A DNA stretch of 64,000 nucleotides from Himantopus leucocephalus. Lineage: Eukaryota; Chordata; Aves; Charadriiformes; Recurvirostridae. The DNA is taken from NCBI GenBank assembly GCA_003993805.1, contig RSEF01000020.1:10505599-10569598 (forward strand). Direction: 5' to 3'. This document shows positions 1-13,200 of the stretch, piece by piece. Under the pieces are notes generated by a model. The model had not been told where the DNA came from, did not search any database, and worked only from the letters and a program-made list of their open reading frames with translations. The position numbers and the translations under genes were made by a program. Within the stretch, counting starts at the first letter, position 1; each line of letters opens with the position of its first letter.

Positions 1-3000
1 ATTATACCTGTGTTGCTCAAACCAGGACACCTTGCTGGGGCAGGGTGCTGCGCTGCGCACCGGGTGATGTCCCTGCGGGACGGGGCAGTCCCCGCACAGT
101 GCAGCCCACCCCGGAGCATCGCATGGCAGCCCAGCCGGCGTCTCGGCATGGCAAGGGCGTGCGCCGGGGAGGAGGCAGGGAGGTTACTGCTCTCTTTCCT
201 GCCTGGTTGGGGTCCCTCATTGCACCGGACTTTGGGCACTGAACTGGCGGTGTCCCCCCCACCCGGGGCTGCATGAGCGCCACGCACCACGGACCCATCT
301 GCAGTAGAGGAAGGCCGGGGAGAGGAGAGCGTGCCGTCTGCCCCCGCTCATCTCCCCCAGCCAGGCTGTGCCGCGCAGGCACCCCTGCGCACGTGGCGAA
401 CGTGAGCACCGGAGGAGGACTCGCACCGTTCGCAAAGTTTGATGAAAATGCGAACGGTCGGCAGCGCCCTGCAGTCAGGGCCTCCACCTGATGAGCCGCG
501 GCACGAGGAGAGCCGAGCCAATCAAGCTGGCATGGGCAAGAGCTCTCTGCTAGGCAGCAGGCACACGGGATGCAGAGTGAATAATACATCGCCTGCCCTC
601 AAAGGCCTGCGTGTTCGTTAGTGCATTGACCTCGCTGCCTCCCTCCCCTGCTGGCTTCTATAGTGCAGCCATAGCCACGCATCTCCCCAGGGTGGGGAAG
701 CCCCACGTCCATCAACCAGGGCTCTGTCCTGGCTCTTCTCCTCCTGCAACAGGAGATGTTTCCCATGCTGGCTTGTGTGTCCTTCTGCAGGGGTATGTCC
801 TTCCCCGCACCCCGCAGGGACTCCGGCCGGGCAGAAGGCAGTATTTGCAGGACAGCGTGTGCCGCTGGGCTCTCCTAAGCTCTCGGAAGAACTGGCTGGT
901 GACTGCTCCCCCATAACCGTCGGTGGGATCAGGGCTGCTGCCGGCAGCTCTGGAAGGAGAATCTCTCTTGACAAGCCTGCTCCGTGCTGGCCCCAAGCAG
1001 CCCTGCTGACTGCTGCACAGCACCGCAGCAACCCCGGCTCCTGCCCTAATGCTGCTACCACTGTGAGTTTGCAGAGCATCTGTGCACGCCCTGACAGGCC
1101 ACCAGGTTCCCTGTCTGGAGGCACGTCTCTCCGGGGGGCGGCTCTGCTGCATCTCTCTTCCCTGCTGACTGGGCTACTCCGCATGCCCAGCCGAGCCCAC
1201 AGGCACCCTGCTCCTCCAGTCCCAGGACCCTCTGCTTGCTGGACCTCTCCTCGGGACATGGCTGCACAGCCATCACCAAAGGGCTGGGATGCGGCAACCC
1301 GCTGCGCAGAGCTGGCGAGAGCCCCCAGCGCCCACAAGACACACGCCGGCCCGGCTGGTGCTCACAAAGTGTGGCGGCCACAGGCGGCACGGGTGCTGCA
1401 TGGATGCTCCAGCCCCCAAGCTCGCAGGGGGCAGCCAGGGGCAGACCTGGCACAGCACCGGCCTCATGCCCGCGCCGCCTCCGGGTCACCAGCAACAGGG
1501 AGCACACAGAACCCTGGCCGAGCACGGCACTGTCCCAGGCTGCACTGTCCCCAGCCACTGCCTCGAGGTGCCAGGGTTTGTCCTGCTGTGCTCCCCCTCC
1601 CAGGGGGCCGGGAGGTCTTACTGAGACGTACAGAAATTCTGCCTGCTGCCATGAGCTGTCACCTCCGATTCTGCTGAATATTTAAAAGCCGCCTGAATCT
1701 GAAGTGACAAATCCATCATTGACCATCTGCCACTCTGCACGGTCACCCTGCAGCAGTCCCTGACATTTCCAGCTCTGCCCTGACACGAGCCAGTAACTCG
1801 GAGATGAAAGGCATCAGCCTCAGCAGGCTGACAGGCGCTGCCCCCCCCACCAGCCCCGGGCCCCTCCACGTCCCACGCAGAAGGGACAGCCAGGATACAG
1901 GGGCCCCTCCTGCCCCTCCCCAGCACAGACGCGGTGACATTCTGCTGACTCCTGCCGAGCACGTGGCTCCACGCACGCCAGTCCCACCGCCGGCACAATC
2001 TGCGGGACAGACCCCGCTGAGGGCACGGCCATCCCCAGAGCCGGCTGGGAGCTGCTCCCGGGCCATCCCTCAGAGGGGTGCCGTCCCTGGGGACGGGGGC
2101 TGCCGCAATCCCTGTGGGCAGTGCTGTGCCCTCCTGCACCTGTGCCATGGGTTCCCCCCAGCACAGCCAAGCGCGTGGGGCTCCAGCGCGGGGTCCCTTC
2201 CCTGTCACCTGGCAGTGCCTGTCCTGTTTACTCCAGGCAGATCAGCACTGGCATCTCGGAGACCCACAGCTCCAGGGAACAGTCTGCTTTGAGGCAGGGT
2301 CATCCCCAGGAAAAGAGCAAACGTTAATTGCCACTCATCCCCTTGCCAGCAAAACACCCACGCTCCTCTGCTGGGCTGCGGCAGCTCCTGCAAGACGAGC
2401 CCACGCTCAGCCTGGTCCCTCCCTGCCACCACAGGGACCGGGCAGAGGGGGTCCCCTCCCTGCAAAGTGCTCTCTCCCCCCCCTCACCCGCTCCCCACAT
2501 TGAGTGCAGGAGGGATGTTACCACTACCAGCTTCCCAGCAAGGCTGCTGCTCTCTGGAAAACTGGTTTGGGGCTCCATGACAGAGGCAGTCGGTACCACC
2601 GCTCATCCTGGGCCCCGAGCCAGCAGCAGTCCTGGCCACCATGGGCCAAGCCCCAGAGCCCCGGCACAGAGCAGGGATGCTCCTGGGCAGGCAGTGTGGC
2701 TCACGTTCCCCGGCGCCCCGGGAAGGACCAACAACATCCGCCGCTGCAGTTGTACCGGCTGCCTGCAAAGCCACTCCGCGCAGCCCTCCCACAGAGGAAC
2801 CACGCTGCAGCAAGCCCACGGCGCTCCTCACCACCTCTCCTGTGTCCACAGCGGCCTGAGATGGTGGGGGAGTGGGGCTGGGTGCCAGCAGACCCCACGG
2901 GGGATGCTGGGGACCGTGGCCCTACACCCCCAGCTTGGCTCGGGCCGCCGGCAGAGACAGCAGGGCTGCGGGAGTGCTCCCGCCTGCCTTTCGCTCCGCA

Positions 3001-3729
3001 CTTGTAGCTGGCACAGAGCTGCAATTTACAATCAACCTGCTGTTTGAGCTAATTGTGCTGTAATTGCTGAGCTGTGCTCCCTCCTGTTTCACCAGAGAGC
3101 AGTGGTTCTTATACTCCTCTTGGCAAGCCGGCACATCCCACTGTTGGCCCCATCACTCAGTCCACTTGCTCCCACCCCAGCCGTGCCCCGGCGCAGAGGC
3201 GGTTTTCTTGTGACTGCCTCTGCCAGCAACCACCATCTCCCCCTGGAAGCCTCTGGTCTCTCTGGGAGCCCCCGCTGGAAGCAGTTGCCAGAGGGCACAG
3301 GGTGACCAGGCACCACCACGCCACGGGATGCCTGGATGGGCAGGCGCAGGGCACTTCTCCAAGAGATGCCTCTGCCTCCTTGGAAGGCATCTTGCCAATG
3401 TTTCGTTTTGATTAGATAAAATTTGTGCAAAGGGAGGGGCAGAGCAGGCTGTGCCTGAGTCCGGGGGACCGGCAGGATGGGACCTGGGGTGCCCACTCTC
3501 CCACTGCAAGATGATGAGCGCCAAGGGAGGGAGATGCCAGCTTACCAATTCTAATTAAAGGACACTGTCACCGGAGGGGCTGGGCTGGTTCCCAGCAGCT
3601 CCCTGTCACTCCCCCGTGCTGACGCTGCAAAACTTGTACATCCTCCGTGCTATTTAAAAATCCCATCTTCAATAACTCCGAGACATCAGGAACCTGCAGG
3701 ACAGGCACAGGGGGACATCAGGCACCACA
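1..3729. other. Intergenic, no gene seen
   Basis: This is GC-rich sequence downstream of CDH22. It contains several long open frames on both strands, none with a recognisable domain, biased composition of a real protein or splice structure. I treat them as chance frames. In mammals the neighbour on this side of CDH22 is CD40, but no CD40 exon is recognised here. Confidence 0.6.
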
Positions 3730-4085
3730 GGGGAAGACGGTCACCGGAAAGCAGGGGGGGAACTGCAGGCGGCCCCAGCCCCGAGGGCTCAGACTGGTGG
3801 CTCCCGGGGATCGGTGCCCCCCCCCCCCGGCCTCGGTGCGCCCCGCTGTGCCCCGCTGTCGCCCCCGGTGCCGGTGCGGGGTGGCGGCGGGGCGGAGCAG
3901 GCAGCGCCGCAGGCAGCGCCGCAGGCAGCACCGGGCTCGGGGAGGGGCAGGAGTAAGGAGGGGGACGGCAGGGTGCGCAATCAGCGCTAATCAGGTAGCT
4001 CACTAATTGCTGGGCCTCCTGCAGGGCGGTGATGGCTGGAGGGCTCCGGCGGCCCCTCCCGCACATCCCCTCCGCCTCCCGTCCA
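3730..4085. promoter_or_regulatory. CpG-rich patch (candidate CpG island)
   Basis: There is a dense cluster of CpG dinucleotides (CGGCCTCGGTGCGCCCCGCT and GGTGGCGGCGGGGCGGAGC) with a 12-base C run at 3817-3828 and a small 12-bp tandem repeat. It stands out from its flanks, which are GC-rich but CpG-poor, and passes directly into an AT-rich block. It lies 14 kb past the CDH22 stop codon, so it is not that gene's promoter. It may mark the promoter of an unrecognised transcript or a distal regulatory element. Confidence 0.5.
3898..3933. repeat. 12-bp tandem repeat, 3 copies
   Basis: The unit CAGGCAGCGCCG occurs three times; the third copy has one substitution (CAGGCAGCACCG). It lies within the CpG-rich patch. 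Confidence 0.85.
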
Positions 4086-4499
4086 GGGCAGATGTCACGT
4101 CTTTGGTCTAAAAGCGTTTATAAGGAATGAGAGTTCACAACTCACAAAGACGCTGTGATTCTTTCAAGCGAAAATGCTTTTAAAAGGCAATTTGTCCGAG
4201 AAAACTTGCTCCTCTTCCATGTCCCGCGAGTTTTTCTCCAAGGGCCGCGTTTCCCACAAAGCGTGGCTGCGCGGTTCCAGCGGTGAGCGTGCGTGTGGGG
4301 CTGTGTCCTCGCTGCCCACGGTCCCCGCTGGATGCCTGGCGTGGGAGGCAGGGCAGGTCGGCCGGGCGCTGCGGGGCATCGTGCTGTCCTGGCAGAGGGT
4401 CCTGCCCTGCGCGCGGGGCTTGGCAGGACGTCCGCAGCCCGTCCTCAGCGTAGGCTTGTTCCTTCACGCACATCTCCACTTGATAGGCTGGGCCCCGTG

Positions 4500-4925
4500 T
4501 AAATTCCCACCATAATCACACCGAGAGCTATCAAACTATCTAATTTAATTTCTTTGTGAAAATAAATAGCTAAAGTGGCCCTAGGTACACGCATAAATAC
4601 TTCAGCTTTATGTTGGGCCTGTTATTACTTCTCTCAGCTTGTGTAGTTGTAACGCGCACTTAATAAGTACATATTTATTGCACGTCTTGTCCTGGTGGAA
4701 TAGTGAGGAGCTTTTGCTGAATAAGCAGGAAAACAGCTTAGTCTGTAATAAAAAAGGGAGGGAGTTAAAAGAAAATATGCTGGGTAATTAATGATTGGGC
4801 TTTGAACAGCCATAATTTTTTATTAAGCAAGTATGCAAATATGGTGTAAGTGACTGTGTTAGTATTCGACGGCTTTTTTTAAACATTGATGGCTGATCTC
4901 TGGTAAGACTATCTCTCTTTTTCTT
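4500..4925. promoter_or_regulatory. AT-rich candidate conserved non-coding element
   Basis: A 425-base AT-rich block sits abruptly beside the CpG-rich patch. It contains a perfect octamer ATGCAAAT (4833-4840), a TCF/LEF-type CTTTGAA (4800-4806), repeated TAATTA/TTAATTAATG homeodomain cores and an ATTGG box. It encodes nothing. Such composition in GC-rich avian DNA is typical of constrained enhancers, but conservation cannot be tested here. Confidence 0.4.
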
Positions 4926-7900
4926 TATGCCTGCGTCCACAGAGACATGAACAAACAGAAGAAATTTGGCATGTCCGCGCAGGTATTTGGGAGTGTGTAC
5001 ACAGGGAGCGTGCATTGCCCGTGGGCAGCCCTGGCCAGCGAGTGCACATGTGGCTTCGTACGGCTCCCCAGGTCTGCACAATACACGGCCTTATCTTCCT
5101 CCTCCCTCGCCTGCTGTCATCCATTGTCTCTGTCTTTCTGCTGCTTGCTTTGGCTCGCCTATACATTTGTTGCATGCTTCATTAATCCTGATAAATATGT
5201 GGATTAGTGCTACGCAGGGCTGGGGAGACTGGGCTGGCAGGAGAAGTAGCTCCAGGGATGATGGCACGGCTGAGCTTCCCGCGCCCTGCTCCCACTCCTC
5301 ATGGCCAGCACCGGCACCCATTGGGCTGCCCATCCTCCAGCTGTGCCTGACGGCGCTCCTGGGTCCCTGCTGCAGCCCCTGGGACAAGGTCTTGCCGCGT
5401 ACCCGGCACTTGCGGCCGTGGACGGGGAGAGCAGGCAGCTCTGGAGTGTGGGACAGGCAGGAAGAGGGGATGATGAGCCCCTGCGGCTGCTCCCAGAGCT
5501 CCATCCTTTGAAGTCTACAGCAGCCCTGTGAAACAGGGATTTAAGCACCAGCACCACAGCCACGCAAGCCAGGACGGGCACGCAGGTGACAAGAAGTTAC
5601 CGACCCATGGCCAAACCAGCAGGGTAACACTTCTGGTTACCAGAGACCGCTGTGCCCTGTGCGGACCCTGAGGCACGGTGGGGCAGTACGAGGGGCTGAC
5701 ACGGACTGCACGAGCATTCAGCTGCCCCTTCTCTGCGGGGAGGGTCCCAAGGGTGCGTCTGTCCTGGGGCACCAGGGGCAGGAGGGGCCGTGCCACCACC
5801 GTGGGCATGGCAGCCACAGGGTCTGGTCAGGGCTCTTGGGCCGTTGATGCTGCGATACAGGGGAGCCCTGGAGACCGCGGGGGCTGCCCACCAACAGCAC
5901 AAGGAGGTTTAATTGCCCAAATGAGTCCTGCTGCTCCGTGGTCGGAGAAGACGGCTCAGCGGAGCAGGTTTTGACATGCTGAGCTGGAGCTCGCTCCCCG
6001 GGGGAGCAGACCCCATGTCCCCCTCCCCACTGGAGCAGCAAGGCAGGGAAAGGAACCGGCTGGCGAGGACAGCCAGGTTGCAGGAGTGACAGGGCTGTGG
6101 CAAAGCACACAGTGACGCTGGCAAACAGCAAGCTGATCTCCCCATTAGCCCTCATTAGCACGTGGCTGAAAGACAACACGAGTTTAAATTAAGAAGACAT
6201 CACAATGGTCCCAACTGTGTTACCGCTGTGCTCAGAAAGAGCCCGACAGCTGCTATTTAATATACCTTCATGATCTGTCAGGGCATACGCATGCTGCACA
6301 GCGTAGCGGCTGTGCCTCAGCACACACATGCTTCTGCATGGCTGCACGCCTCCGCACGCAGACAACAGCACCTGCCTCTGCACGTGCCCACCGCGGTGCA
6401 GGCATGACCGCTGTGCAGGCGTGCGTGCCGGGGGGCAGGACAGCCACCCGCAGCCCTGCTTCCCCATGCTGCCAGCCTGGACCAGGACATGGTGGTACAG
6501 GTCTGCCGCTGGGGCAGAAGGGTGTTCCTCCATCACCAGAACACCTGGCTACGGCTCCGTGCGTGCCTTGGTGCTGGGCAATGGGGGGGTGCTCCTGCAC
6601 GCCTCCGCCTGTGGCCGTGACACAGCTCTCTCCCACGTGTGGGCACCTGAACCCCAGGGAGCGGTGAGGCAGCTGGGAGAAGCCTGGCTGCAGGCTGGTG
6701 GGGCTGAGGGGCGGCAGGGCACGGGCTGCTGGGGGGAGACGACGTCACGCTGGGATTACCGCTACCGGCACTGCGAAGCGGTGATATTAGCACTCTGTAT
6801 TTATACTGCATGTTCCCAACGTCAGGCTTGCTAATGACTCCCACTGACACGGGGGAGCTGGTGGCTGTCATGAGAAGGGAGAAAAGAAGCAACTTGCTCG
6901 TGGGCATGGAGGGAGCCAGCACCTGCGTGACGGGAGGTGTCGGGGGGCTGATGCTGAAGGTGTAAGCTCGTCCTCTCAGCAGAGACAGGCCGCTGCTCGC
7001 AGGGGCTGAGCAGCCTGCTGCTGTCCCACGCTATTGTCCCACGCTGGTGCCTTGCCTGCAAGCTCATCTGCCAGCCCACGGTCAGTGCCTGCTGGGCTGC
7101 AAGAGCCTGGATCAAGGATGGCACTTACCCTTTGTGCCAGGACACGCAGGAATGGGTCTTGTGAATGGGATGGGTGGTGGGCACTGCACCGTCCCAGTGC
7201 CAGCAGCCTGGTGGGTCTTGCACAGAGATGGGATGCTCATACCAGCCTTGGCCAGGCAGGGAAAGCTGTGCTCACGGACTGATTGCTTCGTATCAGGCAC
7301 TGCCAAGGCCACAGCAGCGACAAACGTTCTCAGCCACGGGTTTCCCTGCCAGGCTTGTGAATTTCCCACATAATTAGTGACAGTATTGGAAATGCATCCG
7401 AGTGCATTAAGCTATTTCAGATGGTGTTTACTACTCACCAACACCTGTGCAGGTCACGCACCGGTGCAGTGAGACCTGCAGGCACTGCCCTGGGCAGCTC
7501 TGGGAACCCTGCGCAGGTGGGGGAGTGGTGGGCATCAGCAGCTGGGAACCGGGAAGCTGGCTGGGACAGCGCAGGAGCAGGGGCTGCCGACCCCGGCATC
7601 AGCAGGAGGTGACCTGGCTCACTGAGACCACTGGACCCCTCTGCCTGGGTCCGAGGCACTTCCCACCCATCCACACATGGCAGTGCTTGGGGCAGGAGCC
7701 AGGTACCACTTAGGGCTTTCTCCACCACCCTCCATTTGGCTGCCCTTCAGGGCAACCTCTGGAGCCCGACCAGTCTGGGCTCACCTCACTGCAGGGAGCG
7801 CACCAGACACCCCCCCCAAGCCCTGGGAGCACCCTGCATGGCCTGGGGGATCCAACAAGAGAAATGAGCATGGGGACGAAGTGCCAGGCACCCCTTAATT

Positions 7901-9039
7901 TCAAAGATGGTAAATGGGAGAAGGAAAGGTCATCTTCCTGGCCCCCTCACTGGAGGAGCACAAAGCTGCAGCACAGAGCTTAGTGCAGACCTGCTGCCTC
8001 AATTATTTATAGGTACCATGGGTAGAACATGTTTTAATGACATTTGTGCTGGAGCTCAGCAGTGCGGATCTGCACCGAGCCAAAAGGAATATGTCAGAAG
8101 CTTTACGGATGGTAAAAGCAGCATGTCAATCACAGTGGCATGCTCACCTTAGTCCCCATATCGTGCTCCCCCTGCCCTGCGGAGAGCCCGCCCGCAGCCC
8201 CTGTGATGGATTGATGGGCAAACCCACAGATACACAGTCATAAGTCACCAGGCTTTTCTATGGGTAAATCACAAGTAATAAGCTTTCCCACTAGAATTAG
8301 AATGACATCCTGGAAAATTATGCTCTGGTTTTACAGCAGGTGACGGAAAAGCAATGGACTCCTTAGAAGGGGGTCCCTGTCCTCCCGCCAGGCAGCCACG
8401 ACTCGAGGCTGGGCAGGACTTCCGCACCGCATGTTGGGCAGCCTTGGGAAAGCTCTGCCCTGCTGGGGACATCTGTCCGTCCACCCATCTGCCTGTCTGC
8501 CCCACACCAGCCCTCCTCAGCAAACCAGAGCTGGTTGTGCGAGCACGTGCTAGCAGGATAGGCAAGGATGGGGCAAACCCGGCACATGCAAACCTCAGCA
8601 GGAGATGAAGGGGGTAGGACAGACCTGGGGATCTGACCTGCCGTTGGGCTCCATTGGCTCCGCACACAGGGGCCCATCCTGGACCACAGCATGATCCACA
8701 GGGTGATGGGAGAGTGTTGCTGTGCGGCCCTGGACAGGACAGCCTGGCAGGGGAGTCCGGCTGCCTCCGGGGCACAATAATGGCTGTTGCTGTGGTGGCA
8801 GGAAAGGGATGTGTCTCTGCCTAACCTTATAATCCTGCAGCCGCCTTCCCTCTGCAGCTGGTGGGCTGAGGGTCCACAGGCTGGGGTCCCAGCAGTCAGA
8901 TCTAGAAGCGGCAGAGGCTCCCGAGCAAGCCAGCTGGACATAACACGCTCCAGCACCTCCAGTGACTTCCCAGAGAGGAACCCAGGACACTGAGCTGTGA
9001 CGCTGCAGCATCTCCAGCTCGCCCGTGCACCCAACAGCA
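4926..9039. other. Intergenic, nothing recognised
   Basis: Mostly GC-rich sequence without an identifiable gene, repeat family or RNA gene. Open frames are short and show no domain. Confidence 0.6.
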
Positions 9040-9300
9040 TGCCTTGTTCTGGGATTTAATGCTAATTGGTCCTAGTGTCTCTTTGCATTTCTGCTTGCAG
9101 AATGTAATTTTCTTCAGAAAATGCTCTTTTGCAATTACTGTGAATCACACATGAAAAGCAAGCGACCACATATTGATTGGAGCCTAGGAAAAGCACCAGA
9201 GCCATTTAGAGTAGATTAACTTTTTCTGGAAAATGGTTTCACAGTTATTTAAAGAGATTAATCAGTTCATTTTAGGTCGTTTACCATTGTTTCTATGGCC
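9040..9300. promoter_or_regulatory. AT-rich candidate conserved non-coding element
   Basis: This low-CpG block contains TTAATGCTAATTGG, an octamer-like CTTTGCAT, GCAATTACTG and AGAGATTAATCAG, which are homeodomain and POU-type cores. It is flanked on both sides by GC-rich DNA and has no coding potential. Confidence 0.35.
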
Positions 9301-9816
9301 TAGCCTCCCCCCGCGCCCCCAGCGCATGGCCTGGAATATCCCCCTCTCCATTGCGGGGAGAGCTGCCTTCCCAGGAGGAAGAATGCCAGGAGGAGGGAAG
9401 GAGCCCTTGTCCCCATGGTATGTGCACAGGATGCTGCTCTCCCGGTCCCTGCTGGCACAGGGTGTGCGCAGGGGACACCTCCTCAGCTAACGAAAGTACA
9501 AGCGTGCTTCGCACCGGCTGCGGCGAAGGAACCGGAGAGCAGCATTTCTGGGAAGCAGCCCCCTCACCCCAGGGCTGGGCAGCGGCTCCAGGAGCTGAAC
9601 CTCCAAAAAGCAAGCCCTGCCGGGACTCGACGTTTGTGGGCTGACAGAGCTCCGAAGAAAGCCGCAAGCAGCCCAGTGTGCCGGGGTCCCTCCTGCTTGC
9701 GGCCATCGCGCCCTCCTCCTCCCCACCGCAACGGCAGGGTGGCACGGCACCCAGCACCTCGCAGGCAGAGCAGGCTCCCTCCCTGACACAGTTCAAAGCA
9801 GTTTGTTTTGTTGTTG

Positions 9817-9831
9817 TTTTTTTTTTTTTTT
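9817..9831 (+). repeat. Poly(T) tract, 15 bases
   Basis: An uninterrupted T run follows TTTGTTTTGTTGTTG. There is no identifiable retroelement body attached. Confidence 0.8.
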
Positions 9832-9849
9832 CTTTGGGAAGAAAGTATT

Positions 9850-10265
9850 GAAGTCAAATGGCTCCTGTGGTGGAATACTTTCCAAATGTCAACACAATCT
9901 GTGCTACATTACGGCTAAATGTGATAATCTTAACGCCTGGCTTCTTAATGTCAGTGGCACTGAAGTCTGATGGATTGACAGACAGCCAGAATGACATGCA
10001 GTCATAGCTGATAAGGGCTCTCTCCAGGGAAATCACAGCTTTTTAAAGATGTTGGCAGCTACTAGCAAGTACCTTTTTATTTAAAAGGATTACAAGCATT
10101 GATTGCACTTCCTGTTTTCTTTTTATCACATTTCTGCACCAAGTGAAGCTTGTGCTGCGAGCTGAGCCTTTCAGACAATTATTCTGGAATAATGAAGGCG
10201 TGTCATGTTGGCTGTAATGAGTATTTTCAATGCCTAATTTGCGTGCAATGTGAAGGGATTTCAAC
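9850..10265. promoter_or_regulatory. AT-rich candidate conserved non-coding element
   Basis: About 415 bases of balanced AT-rich sequence with many homeodomain-like cores, including CTAATTTGCGTGCAATG and TGTAATGAG. A perfect inverted repeat, ATTATTC-TG-GAATAAT, lies at 10178-10193. No open frame of note. Conservation is inferred from composition only. Confidence 0.35.
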
Positions 10266-13200
10266 AGCTGCCTGGTTCCTGGCTAAAGGTGAGTGACTCC
10301 TCTGACCGCGGAGGAAGCTGCTGTAGGCTGACTCAGCTGGGGATAAGTCGGGGTGGATCGTTTCTGTTAGCGATGCGTGCTTCCCCCAGCAGAAGAGGGA
10401 TTAAAACTTCTCCAATTACCATGGTTAAAACACTAGCTAAGGGAGGCATTCTGCTTAGAAATGGCTGGTGTCTGCTCCCCCCACCCCCAGCGAACAGCTA
10501 GGCTAACTCATGCTCACCTGAGCAGCTTCTCTACAGCAGCGACGGAGAGAGATGAAAAATATATGTCCATAAAACCGCAGTGTAGCTGGACAGGGCAGTT
10601 AACAATCCCCGAGCCACAAACACTCGCTGTCGCTGGCAATAGATGAGGGATGTCTAAGAACCACCGCTTGGCATCCTAACCACGAACGACTGGCAAACGC
10701 GCTAGCAGAAGAGGCGGATGGGCAGCGTGCCACGCTGCACAGCCCAGGAGAGGCAAATGCTGAGGCACTCAGCTCCTGCTCCCATATTCTACCCTTCCTT
10801 GCTGCCCAATGTTGTGATATGAAATGCCAGATGCTGACCCCCACACACACCTGGGTTCCGGCATCGGTGAGGGCAACGGCGAGGGCAGGCTGAGGTCCTT
10901 TGTGAAGCTGGGGCTGTGCGATTATTGCCAGGGCTCCCTGGTTTTGCTTTGCTGTGTTGGTACAATGGCCGCGTATCCCAACTGCTTCAGACTCTGCCCA
11001 CCTGTGTTGGATCTGGCTTTGCAAAACCCAAGGTCTTTCCCTAAGAATTTGAAGAACAATGATTAAATCCATGCCCATCCGGAGAAGGACCGTGAGGCCG
11101 GGAGAAAGCCCGGGCTGGGATGTGTGCATGGCTGATAGCCAGCCTGGCCGCCCCGCACGGCACCAGTGTCCTGAGTGGGAAGCAGTCCTGGCAAACAGCA
11201 GCAACGCCCATTCTCCACCGTGCTGCTGCGGTGTGCTCGGCAAGACGAGGTGGAGATGTCCGCCCCACTGACTGACTGCCCAGGAGCAAGACTCCAAGGC
11301 CAAGTAAAATTCAATTATTTTGTTTCTCTCTAACTTCTCTGGCTGCGGCAACACATAGCTGTGACAGCTGCCTGGAAACTCAGCTCCCATCCCTGCCAGT
11401 GAGTGGGAAGGAATACCTGCTGCTGCAGACCACGAGCCTAGGGCACTTCCGGGATGCTGGAAACATTCCTGGGATGGACTGGGAGGCAGCGGAGCCACAA
11501 AAGGAGAGAGCACAAACTGGAGCACCACGGCGCAGCAAGGAACCTCTGACAAGAGACAGCTGCTGTCTGCACTGAGCACAAAGAGCAGAGATACAAAACT
11601 GAGATTATGCTGAGCAGCGAGAGTCTGATACCAACCCTAAAGAAAGCTCAAGGGCTCAGTAAATGAAAGGATGCAGGGAGCTGCGATATTAGCTGTGGCA
11701 GAGGTGGTTAAAGGAGTCAGCTTTCTGGTGACAGAGCAGCTTCCTTGGAGGATATGGGGGGAAAAGTGATCACCTTCCTGAGCAGCGTATTACCAACGCG
11801 AGCGGGAGGCAGAGGCTTACACGGCCTTGCTTGCACTCTGTTACCAGAGATGTATTTTTCTCCTGGGGGTGCACATATCACTGCCCTTTTTTCATTTCCC
11901 CTTAATGATCCCAGCAGATCACATCCATCTTTTGTAAATAACTCTCTGGAGGAGGCTTGGACACCTTGCCTTCTGGAGCTCGCCGTGGCTCAGAGCGAAG
12001 GCGTTAGAGGTGACCGCTGCAGCGTCCCTGTGCTGGGGCCGGGAGCGGAGCTGTGCTATCCACCCGCCGATGTAGCACAGGGGCGCCGACCTTGCAGGAC
12101 TCGTTCAGAACGTGATAGTGGCAAATGCCACCGTCCTCTGCCAGCAGACAGCCGCAGGCTGCATCCCGTGCGGCGGGTGTCATGCCTCAGCCTCCGAACG
12201 GGCTAGTGAGGGGTGACTCGCACGCAGGTGCCAGTTGCCCTGTGCAAGGACGTGGAGCATCACAAGAGCCAGGGCACCCGGTAAGCAGTCACTCTTTGGT
12301 GAAAACACGGGACAAAGCAGCACCACCGGAGCTGCCGTGCTCTGCTCCTGCAAAGCAGCTGGCTGCAGCCGACTGCCTTCAGGCAAAGAACCTCCCGAAG
12401 CTGCAGGTGTCAGCACGCAGGGCACAGCACGGACAGGTTCCCACCGCCGCCATCACCTTCCGAGCACGCGGCAGTGTCCTCTGCACGCACTGCTTTGGTC
12501 CTACAGTGGACCGCTCCGCCCAGAGACTACCTATTCTGTGCACCCACTGCCCCGCTCCACACAGACGAATGCGGGTGTCGTTAACGAGCTGGGAGCCCTC
12601 GGCCCATGGTGCTGTGTGTTCCACACCCTCGGGGCTGCCCCTGATGTGAGAAAACTGACCTGGAAGAAGCATCTTCATTCCACCTCGCCAGCAGAGCAGC
12701 CCCTGGCTTTGCCCAGCCGGCCAGCTCGGCCCCTGGATCTGAGACAGTCCTGTCGCTGGACACCAGTCTACAGAGCAGGACTGGCTTCTTCTCCTACAGA
12801 AGCAAGGAGGGGATCAACCTGCTCTTGCCCTGCCCTGCAAGAAGCCAGAGGCTGCTGTGCAACTGCTAAGAGAGAGAAGTTGCTATAGAAAGATTTCCTC
12901 AAAAGGGGCTGCGTTGAGGGGGCATGGAGCTCTTAAAACATCTTCACAGATGCTTCTGCAATCAGAGCTCTCAATAATCCTCCTCTTTTGTAGTCAAGGG
13001 TCTGGTTCTGGCTGGCAATTTGTTGCTTTGAGCTCTCTCCATTCCTCCACAATATCAAGAAGCAAATCCTTCTGCATGGCCCAGGCTCATCACACTCAAT
13101 GCTCGCCACTTGTTACCTCCTTCGTTAGGAGCACACGAACTGCAGGCACTTCCTCTGCCAATGGGGAGTTCCTAGGACAATCCAGCACACCTGATCCCCA

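Noticed and set aside
618..3047. Overlapping long open frames on both strands (e.g. 775-1677 plus, 618-1337 minus, 2328-3047 plus)
   Set aside because: Several frames are open at once on both strands, which is the mark of GC-rich non-coding DNA. Translations are Pro/Arg/Ala/Gly-rich and match no family.
10599..11579. 326-codon open frame on the minus strand, the longest in the window
   Set aside because: No recognisable domain or motif, no coding-like codon periodicity that I can see, and it lies in GC-rich DNA where stops are rare. It also has no plausible splice context. A protein search against bird proteomes would decide.
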